Source: Nitrospira sp. (GTDB lineage: Bacteria; Nitrospirota; Nitrospiria; Nitrospirales; Nitrospiraceae). Taken from it: DNA of 13,955 bases. The translations under genes and the position numbers were made by a program. The notes below the pieces were generated by a model that did no database searches, had not been told where the DNA came from, and saw only the letters and a list, made by a program, of their open reading frames with translations. Shown in pieces: positions 7,270 to 13,955 of this stretch (position 1 is its first letter; the number at the start of each line of letters is the position of its first letter). The stretch lies in the NCBI GenBank assembly GCA_025361385.1, contig JANYAJ010000449.1, forward strand, positions 1 through 13,955, read 5' to 3'.

Positions 7270-7440
7270 TCCATGCGTCCGATGGCGTTCCCTATGCACC
7301 GCGTGAACCTGGGATAGGCGGAACCATCGCGTTGGATACAAGAGGCGGTAGGGTGACCGGCTCGATTCGGGTCGGACGCAGTACAAGCCAACCGTGCGGC
7401 GTCGACAGTTCGTCGAGGTGCGCGGTTGGCTTTTGTGTTC
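7270..7440 (+). ncRNA. Structured leader RNA of the dab operon, copy B
   Basis: Second copy of the element at 3942-4118. CCTATGC (7291-7297) is followed by a variable segment in which CCTAT can pair locally with ATAGG. Then come GGTAGGG and an arm pairing CCGGCTC (7357-7363) with GGGTCGG (7369-7375); one pair of the arm changes from G-C in copy A to G-U here, keeping the helix. The 17-nt block CGCAGTACAAGCCAACC (7377-7393) and the 16-nt block GCGGTTGGCTTTTGTG (7422-7437) are identical to copy A. The element ends 23 bp before the GTG of the first dabB, with that gene's ribosome-binding site directly after it. That is the layout of a transcription-attenuating leader. The ligand or trigger is unknown; cation or carbon status is a guess from the genes behind it. 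Confidence 0.65.
7385..7437 (+). terminator. Terminator-like hairpin of leader B
   Basis: AAGCCAACC (7385-7393) pairs with GGTTGGCTT (7424-7432), extended by one G-C pair inward (7394/7423). An inner stem TCGAC (7402-7406)/GTCGA (7412-7416) has an AGTTC loop. TTTT (7431-7434) then GTG follow. If formed it would stop RNA polymerase just before the dab operon, so read-through must be regulated or the terminator is leaky. Confidence 0.5.
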
Positions 7441-7460
7441 TCTGAGCCCGTGAGGTACCT

Positions 7461-9149
7461 GTGTATGCCTGGCTGATCCCGCTGCTTCCCCTCCTGACGG
7501 CGCTAATTGTCGCCGTGGGCGATGACGCGTCACGTCGTGCACGGACACGGCTGGCCATTTTCCCGATCGGCGCGGCGTTTTGTGGCGCGGTCGCCACCCT
7601 CTACCTCGTCGCGACCCAGGGACCGGTCAGCCTGCGCTTTTACGACCCTGCCTCGACGGCTTCGCTCACCTTTCCGATCGGTTTCTATATCGACCGGCTC
7701 AGCGCCGTCATGATGGTGCTGATCTCGGGGGTCGGGACAGTCATCTACGCCTATTCCATTGACTACATGTACCAGGACCCGCACGAACCGCGGTACCTGA
7801 CCCTCATCGGCCTAGCGCTCTTCGTCCTGCTCTGCATGGTCTCCAGTGCCAACCTCCTGATGCTGTTTCTGTTCTGGCAACTCCTGAGTTTTCTGCTCTA
7901 CCTCCTGGCCCATAACCATACCCATGCGGGCACGCTCGAAGGCGCGTTCAAGACGTTCACATTGCTTCGAGTCGGCGACGTGACGTTTCTTGCCGGGATC
8001 GTCCTCGCCTATGCGCTCTACGGAACCCTGGAGTTTCCGGCCTTGTTTACCAAGGCGACCGAGTCGTCTGTGACGTTCTCCCCGCTGCCGGGACTCGATA
8101 TCAACGGCGCCACGGCGGTGACTCTCCTCTTATTCATCGGCGGGATGAGTAAGTCCGCGCAGTTCCCGTTCCACATCTGGCTCCCCCACTATCTCTATGC
8201 CCCGACGCCCGCGACGGCCTTGCTCCATGCGGGCATCATTAATGCCGGCGGCTTCCTGATCAACCGGCTGGCGCCGCTCTTCGGCCTCAGCTCGACGACG
8301 TTGCATGTGGCTTTCGTGGTGGGGACGCTGACCGCGATCGTAGGCGCCACGATGATGCTGGCGCAAAACGACATCAAGAAGACCTTAGGATTTTCGACGG
8401 TCGGTCAGATGGGCTACATGATCATGGAATGCGGCCTGGGCGCATTTTCACTCGCAGTCTTTCACCTGATCGCCCACGGGCTTTTCAAGGCCACGATGTT
8501 CCTGAACAGCGGCAACGTAATCCACAAAGCCCGACAGGAAGCGCATTTCCCGCATGCAGATCGGAAGGAGGAGGAACAGGCGTTTTCTCCCCTCACCTGG
8601 TCGACCGGATTCGCGACGACTTTGATGATTCCCCTGCTGATCCTGCTGGTCACCCACGGCGTACTACGCATTCCCTTGTTGGAATCCCAAGGCACGGTCA
8701 TCTTCCTCTTCTTTATTTGGATCACCTCCTCACAAGCCATCTTGACGCTCACGCGCCTGCGCGCGGTCCCCTCCTGGGAAGTATCGGCAGCCATGCTCGT
8801 CACGCTCCTATTCGTCGTCTTCGTCTATTTGTTCGCCGTCGAATCGTTCACGGCCTTCCTGTATCCAAATCCCGCAGAAGTCGCGTCATACTTTCAAGCT
8901 GCGGATCTTCCGAACTGGCTCTTCGACAGCCTGGTCCTCCTGGCTACGGTCCTGACAGTCCTCAGCTGGTGTTATCTCTATCTGCGCGCCCATGGCCGAA
9001 CCGTGTGGATGCCGGCCTGGGTCGAAGGCCTGCGGATTCGACTCTACGTCCTGTTCATGAACCGGCTGTACGTGGACGGGCTCTACGGACAATTCGGCCA
9101 AGCCATCGCACAGACCGCTCGCCGTCTCGACAAACGCACGGAACGATAA
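7461..9149 (+). CDS. DabB/MpsA-type NuoL-like inorganic carbon transporter subunit (tandem copy 1)
   Basis: 562 residues from GTG 7461, with GAGG 5 nt upstream; no better in-frame start exists. It is a many-helix inner-membrane protein of the complex I antiporter family (NuoL/MrpA), shorter than NuoL at its C-terminus, as in DabB. Paired with DabA it forms an energy-coupled CO2/bicarbonate uptake complex. Visible family motifs: GMSKSAQFPFHIWLP (K231, the NuoL TM7 lysine), TPATALLHAGIINAGG (H256), NDIKKTLGFSTVGQMGYM (K306/K307) and FHLIAHGLFKATMFL (H335, H339, K343). The TM5 glutamate of the antiporters appears to be a glutamine here (FWQLLS, Q140). The region about 355-375 is a charged loop (HKARQEAHFPHADRKEEE). 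It opens the operon behind leader B. Because dabA is separated from it by two genes, it may be an extra or alternative B subunit. Confidence 0.88.
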   Translation: MYAWLIPLLPLLTALIVAVGDDASRRARTRLAIFPIGAAFCGAVATLYLVATQGPVSLRFYDPASTASLTFPIGFYIDRLSAVMMVLISGVGTVIYAYSIDYMYQDPHEPRYLTLIGLALFVLLCMVSSANLLMLFLFWQLLSFLLYLLAHNHTHAGTLEGAFKTFTLLRVGDVTFLAGIVLAYALYGTLEFPALFTKATESSVTFSPLPGLDINGATAVTLLLFIGGMSKSAQFPFHIWLPHYLYAPTPATALLHAGIINAGGFLINRLAPLFGLSSTTLHVAFVVGTLTAIVGATMMLAQNDIKKTLGFSTVGQMGYMIMECGLGAFSLAVFHLIAHGLFKATMFLNSGNVIHKARQEAHFPHADRKEEEQAFSPLTWSTGFATTLMIPLLILLVTHGVLRIPLLESQGTVIFLFFIWITSSQAILTLTRLRAVPSWEVSAAMLVTLLFVVFVYLFAVESFTAFLYPNPAEVASYFQAADLPNWLFDSLVLLATVLTVLSWCYLYLRAHGRTVWMPAWVEGLRIRLYVLFMNRLYVDGLYGQFGQAIAQTARRLDKRTER

Positions 9150-9236
9150 GGCTTCGGTTCCCCGGGGGTGCGCCGCAGGAAGAACGCGCTCGAACGACGA
9201 CAGGTCCGCCGATGAGGATCCGTCCCGACTCCGTGC

Positions 9237-9264
9237 TTGACGATGGGCTAGACAACATACTAAT
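9237..9264 (+). promoter_or_regulatory. Possible internal promoter before the second dabB
   Basis: The 218-bp gap between the two dabB genes (9150-9367) contains TTGACG (9237-9242) and ACTAAT (9259-9264) spaced 16 bp. Downstream lies a perfect 6-bp hairpin GCGGTC/GACCGC (9290-9304) with no T run, so it is not a terminator. No gene is supportable in the gap. The gap is odd because the genes after it are tightly packed. Low certainty. Confidence 0.3.
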
Positions 9265-9367
9265 GATGGACTCCGCGAGGGCCTCTGAAGCGGTCTGTGA
9301 CCGCCCGATGCCGGGGCAGCGCGAGGGTTGAATAGAGATTCTCACGTTCCGGTGTCATGGAGTCCCA

Positions 9368-11080
9368 GTGTCGTTCGTACTTCTCATCCCATTGTTATTG
9401 CTCGCGGCTGCGCTGATCGTCTTGATTGGTCCCGACGACAGGCGCGGTCTCCGTGCGAAGATCGCCGCCTATCCGATCGGAGCGGCTTTTTGTGGCGCCA
9501 TCGGGACACTCTATGTCGTCGCCGTGCAGGGACCAATTTCCATTCGATTCTACGATCCGGGGTCGGTTGCCTCGCTCATTTTCCCGATCGGTTTCTACAT
9601 CGATCGGCTGAGCGCCATTATGATGACGTTGATCGCGGGCGTGAGCACCCTGATCTTTGTCTACTCGACCGGCTACATGTATCAGGATCGCCACATGCGC
9701 CGGTATCTGGCCCTGATCTGCTTCACGGACTTTGTGCTGATCTGCATGGTCTCCAGCGCCAATCTGATGATGCTATTTCTCTTTTGGCAAATCTTGAGCT
9801 ATCTGCTCTACCTCCTCGCACACAATCATGAACATGCGGCAACGCTCAAGGGAGCTTTCAACACCTTTACGCTGTTACGCGTCGCCGATGCCGCCTTTCT
9901 GGCTGGAATCGTCCTTGCGTATGGCGTCTACGGCACGCTGGAATTTCAAGAACTCTTCGCGCGGGCCACTGAGAGGCCGGTCGCGCTCTCGCTCGGGCCC
10001 GGGATAGAGATCAATGCCGCGACGGCCGTCACCCTCCTCATCTTCGTTGGAGCCATGGGAAAATCCGCACAGTTTCCGCTCCATTTCTGGCTGCCCCGGT
10101 CGCTCTATGCGCCCACGCCCGTACATGCCTTGCTCCACGCCGGGATCATCAATGCGGGCGGCTTCCTGATCAACCGGCTCGCGCCGCTCTTCGGCCTTAG
10201 CTCGACGACGTTGCATGTGGCATTCGTCGTGGGAACCCTGACCGCGGTGCTGGGCGCCACCATGATGTTGGCGCAGAACGACATCAAGAAAACGCTCGGC
10301 TTCTCGACCATCGGCCAAATGGGCTACATGATCATGGAGTGCGGGTTGGGCGCCTTCTCGCTGGCGGTATTCCATCTCGTCGCCCACGGGCTCTTCAAAG
10401 CGACAGTCTTTTTAAATTGCGGGAACGTCATTCATAAAGCCCGGCAGGACCCGCATGTGCCCCATATGGATCGGCAGGACGAGGAAGAAAATTTCTCCCC
10501 GCTCGCCTGGTCGACCGGATTCGTGACGACACTCGTGATTCCCCTAGTCATTTTGCTGGTCACTCATGGGGTCCTGCGCATCCCGCTGCTCGAATCGCAG
10601 GGAACGGTCATCTTTCTCTTCTTTATCTGGCTGACCTCGTCACAGGCCATTTTGACACTCACGCGCCTGCGCGCGATCGCCTCCTGGAAAGTGTCGTCTG
10701 CGATGCTCCTCACGTTGCTCTTCGTCGTCTTCGTCTACTTGTTCGCCGTCGAATCGTTCACGGCTTTCCTCTATCCCAATCCCGTAGAGGTGGCCTCGTA
10801 CTTCCAAGCCGCGGATCTTCCCAACTGGCTCTTCGACAGCATCGTCCTCATAGCCACGATCATGACCGTCCTCAGCTGGTGCTATCTCTACATGCAGGCT
10901 CACGGCCGGACGATCTGGATGCCCAAGTGGGTCTCACGCTGGATCGAGGGTGCGCGAAATGGATTGTATGTCCTGTTCATGAACCGCTTGTACGCCGACG
11001 AACTCTATCAACTGCTTGGACGGACGGTCATGCGCATCGTCCACCGCTTCGACAAACGCGAACGCGGGTGGTCGCGATGA
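9368..11080 (+). CDS. DabB/MpsA-type NuoL-like inorganic carbon transporter subunit (tandem copy 2)
   Basis: 570 residues from GTG 9368, with GGAG 5 nt upstream. It aligns with the preceding gene from end to end with almost no gaps and roughly three quarters identical residues by eye; the C-terminal half is closest. The same motifs are present: GMGKSAQFPLHFWLP (K232), HALLHAGIINAGG (H257), NDIKKTLGFSTIGQMGYM and FHLVAHGLFKATVFL. Again FWQ (Q141) stands where NuoL has a conserved glutamate. Differences cluster in the loop after HKARQ, in the region about 195-210 and in a longer, basic C-terminus. Its TGA overlaps the ATG of the next gene (ATGA), so it is translationally coupled to the NuoM-like protein and through it to dabA. 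This makes it the more likely direct partner of DabA. Function as an ion-conducting subunit is inferred from the family. Confidence 0.88.
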   Translation: MSFVLLIPLLLLAAALIVLIGPDDRRGLRAKIAAYPIGAAFCGAIGTLYVVAVQGPISIRFYDPGSVASLIFPIGFYIDRLSAIMMTLIAGVSTLIFVYSTGYMYQDRHMRRYLALICFTDFVLICMVSSANLMMLFLFWQILSYLLYLLAHNHEHAATLKGAFNTFTLLRVADAAFLAGIVLAYGVYGTLEFQELFARATERPVALSLGPGIEINAATAVTLLIFVGAMGKSAQFPLHFWLPRSLYAPTPVHALLHAGIINAGGFLINRLAPLFGLSSTTLHVAFVVGTLTAVLGATMMLAQNDIKKTLGFSTIGQMGYMIMECGLGAFSLAVFHLVAHGLFKATVFLNCGNVIHKARQDPHVPHMDRQDEEENFSPLAWSTGFVTTLVIPLVILLVTHGVLRIPLLESQGTVIFLFFIWLTSSQAILTLTRLRAIASWKVSSAMLLTLLFVVFVYLFAVESFTAFLYPNPVEVASYFQAADLPNWLFDSIVLIATIMTVLSWCYLYMQAHGRTIWMPKWVSRWIEGARNGLYVLFMNRLYADELYQLLGRTVMRIVHRFDKRERGWSR

Positions 11081-12387
11081 TCGACGCGACCCTCATCCCT
11101 TGGATCGTGACGGGCATTCCCCTGCTGGGCGCGGCATTGACCCCGGCGCTCTGGACACATCCCCACCGGCTCATGACCTGGTCAGTCGGAGTCTGCGCCG
11201 TCACCCTGGCTTCCCTCGTGGGATTCGCCGGATATCTGACGACCCCGCCCGAAGGCCTGCTCTTTCTTTTTTTGCTACCACTCGCCGCCGGGATGTCGCT
11301 CCTGGGCCAACCGCATCACCGGGACCATCGCGCATCCTGGGTCCTGACCCTGATATTTCTGAGCCTGGGACTCGGCGCCCTGACCAGTCAGCCCGTCGTC
11401 GGCACACTGTTCCTGATGGCCATCCATGGCTTCGTCATTGTGTTGCTCTATCGACATCACACGCCCCTCTGGCCCATCTCCTGGTGGGGCCTCGGAGCCT
11501 ATACGCTCGGGGCCCTCTGCCTGTTGCTGACGCTGGTCGCCGCCCCGCCGCTGTCTTCCATGGCGGCGTTGCTGGCCTGTACGATTCTGTTGCCCGTCGT
11601 GCCCTTTCACGATGGACATCTCACTGCGCTGACCCGGTTACCCGGAAATTTGCCGTCGTTCATGGTGCTGCTCTTTCCGGCGCTTGGCCTGCATAGCCTA
11701 GCCCCGCTCGCGGCAACCTTGCCGGATTCCGTCGTGTGGGTCATGAGCATCCTCGCCCTGGCCGGCACCGCCTATGGCGCGATCAAAGCGCTGGCACAGT
11801 CGCGCGTTCGCCTCCTGCTGGCCTACAGCAGCCTGTCGTTCTTTTCGATGCTCTGGTGGTGTGTGGTGACCACACGATCGGTCACGCCACGCGCCGCGCT
11901 CTTCGTCGGCGCCGTCGGTCTCGTGATGTGCGGGCTCCTGGTAGCCTGGCAAATTATCCGCACGCGGTATGGAGACGACGTGGACCCGCAAGCCATCAGT
12001 GGATTGGCCTCCACCATGCCCCAGTATGCCGTGCTCCTCTCTCTGCTGGCTCTGGCCGCCATGGGTCTGCCGCCGTTCGGCGTCTTCGCGGGCTTCATGG
12101 GTCTGCTGCTGTCGTCGACCGCCGTTCTTTCGGCAGGCATCATTGTGCTGGTCTGTGCCTGGCTCGCGGCATCCTGGTATATCCTAGCCCTCGTGCAGGG
12201 TCTGCTGTTCGGGGCACGGCGGACAGATTTGCGGCATGCCGATTTACTCCAAACAGAACTGGTGTCCCTGATCATTCTCGTCTTGACCCTGCTCGCGCTT
12301 GGCGTGATACCGATCAGTCTCTTCGGACCGGACCGGACAACTCCTCCGGCCCGCGCTAACTCAGGATCGTTCGCATGGAACAGATAA
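11077..12387 (+). CDS. NuoM-like membrane protein, degenerate at proton-path residues
   Basis: 436 residues from the ATG at 11077, which overlaps the stop of dabB copy 2 (ATGA) and fixes the start. Nearly the whole protein is hydrophobic, with roughly a dozen helices, in the antiporter-like NuoM/MrpD class but shorter than NuoM (about 500). Recognisable remnants are PFHDGHLTAL (176-185, the NuoM PFHTWLP site), AIKALAQSRVRLLLAYSSLS (235-254) and AMGLPPFGVFAGFMG (328-342). The TM5 glutamate and the TM7 lysine of the active subunits are not visible at the expected places: the aligned stretches read LFLMAIHGFVIVLL and SFMVLLFPALGL. It may therefore serve assembly or a structural role rather than pump ions. 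Its end overlaps the dabA start by 13 bp. The family call is good; the role is inferred. Confidence 0.78.
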   Translation: MIDATLIPWIVTGIPLLGAALTPALWTHPHRLMTWSVGVCAVTLASLVGFAGYLTTPPEGLLFLFLLPLAAGMSLLGQPHHRDHRASWVLTLIFLSLGLGALTSQPVVGTLFLMAIHGFVIVLLYRHHTPLWPISWWGLGAYTLGALCLLLTLVAAPPLSSMAALLACTILLPVVPFHDGHLTALTRLPGNLPSFMVLLFPALGLHSLAPLAATLPDSVVWVMSILALAGTAYGAIKALAQSRVRLLLAYSSLSFFSMLWWCVVTTRSVTPRAALFVGAVGLVMCGLLVAWQIIRTRYGDDVDPQAISGLASTMPQYAVLLSLLALAAMGLPPFGVFAGFMGLLLSSTAVLSAGIIVLVCAWLAASWYILALVQGLLFGARRTDLRHADLLQTELVSLIILVLTLLALGVIPISLFGPDRTTPPARANSGSFAWNR

Positions 12388-13955
12388 ACCCGTCGATCGA
12401 CATTGAGTCCAAACGGATGGCGCTGCGCGGCGTGGTCCAACTCGCCGGCGAAGTGATTGCGCAATACTGGCCGATGCGGACCTTCGTCCACCACAATCCG
12501 CTCCACAGCCTCGAATATCTCCCGTTTGAAGAGACCGCCCGGCGCGGCAAACAATTCATGGGTGGGCATAGTTATCTCCCCGGCACGCTCTACCGCGAGT
12601 ATCTGAAAACGGGCCGGATAGAGGCGGCCCATCTCGACGCCGCCTTGCAGCCGCTCATCCAAGATCAGTCGGTCACGATCGGCTCGCGCCGGATCACCCA
12701 CGGCGACGTCCTCCGGGTCTGCCTCACAGAGGGCCTTTGCGCGCCGGTGGCCGAGCCCCTCGATGATCAACTGCACGACCCCGCAAAAGACGTCGTCGAC
12801 GTCGTCGCAGCCAGTCTGTCTACCGAATGGGCGTTCCCCGATCTCCGCAAGCGAATTCAGCTCATCGTGGAAGGCGACCAGTCGGCACTGGGCCAATGGC
12901 TCACGTTGTCACATTGGTGCGACGACACCTTCGGGACGCAGATCGTCCAGCAGATCAACCACGAACTCATTAAATGGTGCGAGGCCTTCCTGGACGAAGG
13001 CCATGCAACCTGGCCTATGCCGGGACGGGAGAAGGGGCTGTACCATGCCTGGAAGGACCTGGCGGCACAGGAATGGTCTCCCGTCGGGATCCCCGACAGC
13101 AAAAGAAAAATCTCCCGCTTGCCCGACTATCCAGAGGATGCGTTGCTCCAGAGCCTGGACGCGCTCGGCATTCCTTCGGACTTGCGCCAGGATTACTTGT
13201 CGCTGCAATTGACCGCGCTGCCCGGCTGGGCCGGCTTCATCAAGTGGCGCGCAGAAGAACGGGATTATCCCTGGCAGAAGGCCTATCCGGTCGGTCTCGT
13301 GAAATTTCTCGCAATCCGCCTCTGGTACGCCAGCGAGCTGGTTCAGAAAACCTGCCGCGAAGAGCTCGGCATCGAAGGGCGCTACGACGCCGTTGTCGCC
13401 TATATGCGCGAGCACCCCGACGAATACTATTTGAGGAGACAGCGGGTCGCCGGGCGCTTGCCGGCATTGTATGCCGAAGAAGTCGATCGGCTCCGACACC
13501 ACAAGGGAAACGGGTGGGGCCGCGTGATCGAGCGCTACGAAACGGACGTGGTCCCACGGCAGGAAATTGCCGCACGCCGCGGGGCCGCGAAGCAGCTCGT
13601 GGCGTTAGCTCGGTCCTTGGAACTGGATCCGGCAATATTGGCCGAGACGCCGCACACCACGCTGAAACAACTCTTCGATTGGATGGAGGCCTTTCCCGAA
13701 TCTGACCATGGCCCGGTCTGGCTCAAGGCCTTGGAAAACGCCTACCAGCAGCGTCTGCTCGCCCAGTTGCGGACACCGGCACAGCAGCGAACCCTGCCGG
13801 CGGATCAGCCGGGCACGAACCGGCCCTATTCGCAATCCGTCTATTGCATCGATGTGCGCTCCGAGCCGTTTCGCCGGCACCTGGAGTCCACCGGTCCGCA
13901 CGAGACCTATGGATTTGCCGGATTCTTCGCGGCCTTCATTCGCTATCGCGCGTGG
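12375..13955 (+). CDS. dabA: DabA/MpsB (DUF2309) inorganic carbon transporter subunit (partial, C-terminus beyond right edge)
   Basis: 527 codons from ATG 12375 to the window edge, without a stop. AGGA lies 8 nt upstream and the start overlaps the NuoM-like gene by 13 bp. DabA is a zinc protein with a beta-carbonic-anhydrase-like core that, with DabB, takes up CO2/bicarbonate using an ion gradient. Visible landmarks: RTFVHHNPLH (35-44), typical of the N-terminal end of DUF2309, and YCIDVRSEPFRRHLE with C491 and D493, the first pair of zinc ligands, followed by ETYGFAGFF. The second His/Cys pair would lie beyond the edge. In the Halothiobacillus protein the Cys-x-Asp pair is near residue 351, so this copy carries about 140 additional residues before the active site and belongs to a long form. 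It is probably soluble or peripheral, bound to the DabB membrane subunits. Confidence 0.93.
   Translation, partial: MEQINPSIDIESKRMALRGVVQLAGEVIAQYWPMRTFVHHNPLHSLEYLPFEETARRGKQFMGGHSYLPGTLYREYLKTGRIEAAHLDAALQPLIQDQSVTIGSRRITHGDVLRVCLTEGLCAPVAEPLDDQLHDPAKDVVDVVAASLSTEWAFPDLRKRIQLIVEGDQSALGQWLTLSHWCDDTFGTQIVQQINHELIKWCEAFLDEGHATWPMPGREKGLYHAWKDLAAQEWSPVGIPDSKRKISRLPDYPEDALLQSLDALGIPSDLRQDYLSLQLTALPGWAGFIKWRAEERDYPWQKAYPVGLVKFLAIRLWYASELVQKTCREELGIEGRYDAVVAYMREHPDEYYLRRQRVAGRLPALYAEEVDRLRHHKGNGWGRVIERYETDVVPRQEIAARRGAAKQLVALARSLELDPAILAETPHTTLKQLFDWMEAFPESDHGPVWLKALENAYQQRLLAQLRTPAQQRTLPADQPGTNRPYSQSVYCIDVRSEPFRRHLESTGPHETYGFAGFFAAFIRYRAW

Noticed and set aside
7165..7597. Minus-strand open frames across leader B
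   Set aside because: They run through the leader and into the start of dabB copy 1; the similarity to a minus-strand frame in leader A (GWLVLRP) comes from the shared 17-nt block only.
8429..9331. Plus-strand open frame of 300 codons inside dabB copy 1
   Set aside because: Out-of-frame reading of an obvious membrane-protein gene, rich in Arg, Ser and Pro; a shadow.
11823..12896. Minus-strand open frame of 357 codons
   Set aside because: Antisense to the NuoM-like and dabA genes; no family resemblance and GC-rich DNA yields such frames often.

Overview
The window reads as a high-GC, gene-dense bacterial chromosome segment, most likely from a Nitrospira-type autotrophic nitrite oxidizer or a close relative. 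That assignment is inference, based on tandem NuoL-like (DabB) genes next to a long DUF2309 (DabA) gene, a beta-carbonic anhydrase and codon style. No rRNA, tRNA, CRISPR array, insertion sequence or phage gene is visible.

Left block (minus strand, 1-3727). A good promoter at 3787-3815 faces left into three closely packed genes: an MpsC/DUF2294 protein (called mpsC-a here), a beta-class carbonic anhydrase, and the protein AMPylase SelO. After about 175 bp there follows a membrane-anchored protein of unknown function that runs off the left edge.

Middle block (plus strand, 3909-6600). A promoter at 3909-3935 leads into a structured, non-coding leader (copy A) that ends in a terminator-like hairpin. 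Behind it lies a 790-residue exported protein of unknown function with a jelly-roll-like C-terminal domain.

Right block (6715-13955). A second MpsC/DUF2294 gene (mpsC-b, minus strand) is divergent from a plus-strand operon of two tandem dabB-like genes, a NuoM-like membrane protein and dabA (cut by the right edge). Between them lies a second promoter and a second copy (B) of the same leader, ending 23 bp before the first dabB. The last three genes are tightly packed or overlapping.

How it fits together. DabA/DabB (MpsB/MpsA) is a known energy-coupled inorganic-carbon uptake system. MpsC is the third protein of the staphylococcal MpsABC set, and carbonic anhydrase interconverts CO2 and bicarbonate. 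The window therefore looks like an inorganic-carbon acquisition locus in which an 'mpsC + divergent promoter + structured leader' module occurs twice. The most interesting feature is the pair of leaders. They share two identical blocks of 17 and 16 nt and the same fold, start just after a TTGAC-type promoter, and end in a hairpin with a short T run. They could be a riboswitch/attenuator or a pair of small RNAs. Copy A would place an unknown exported protein under the same control as the carbon transporter.
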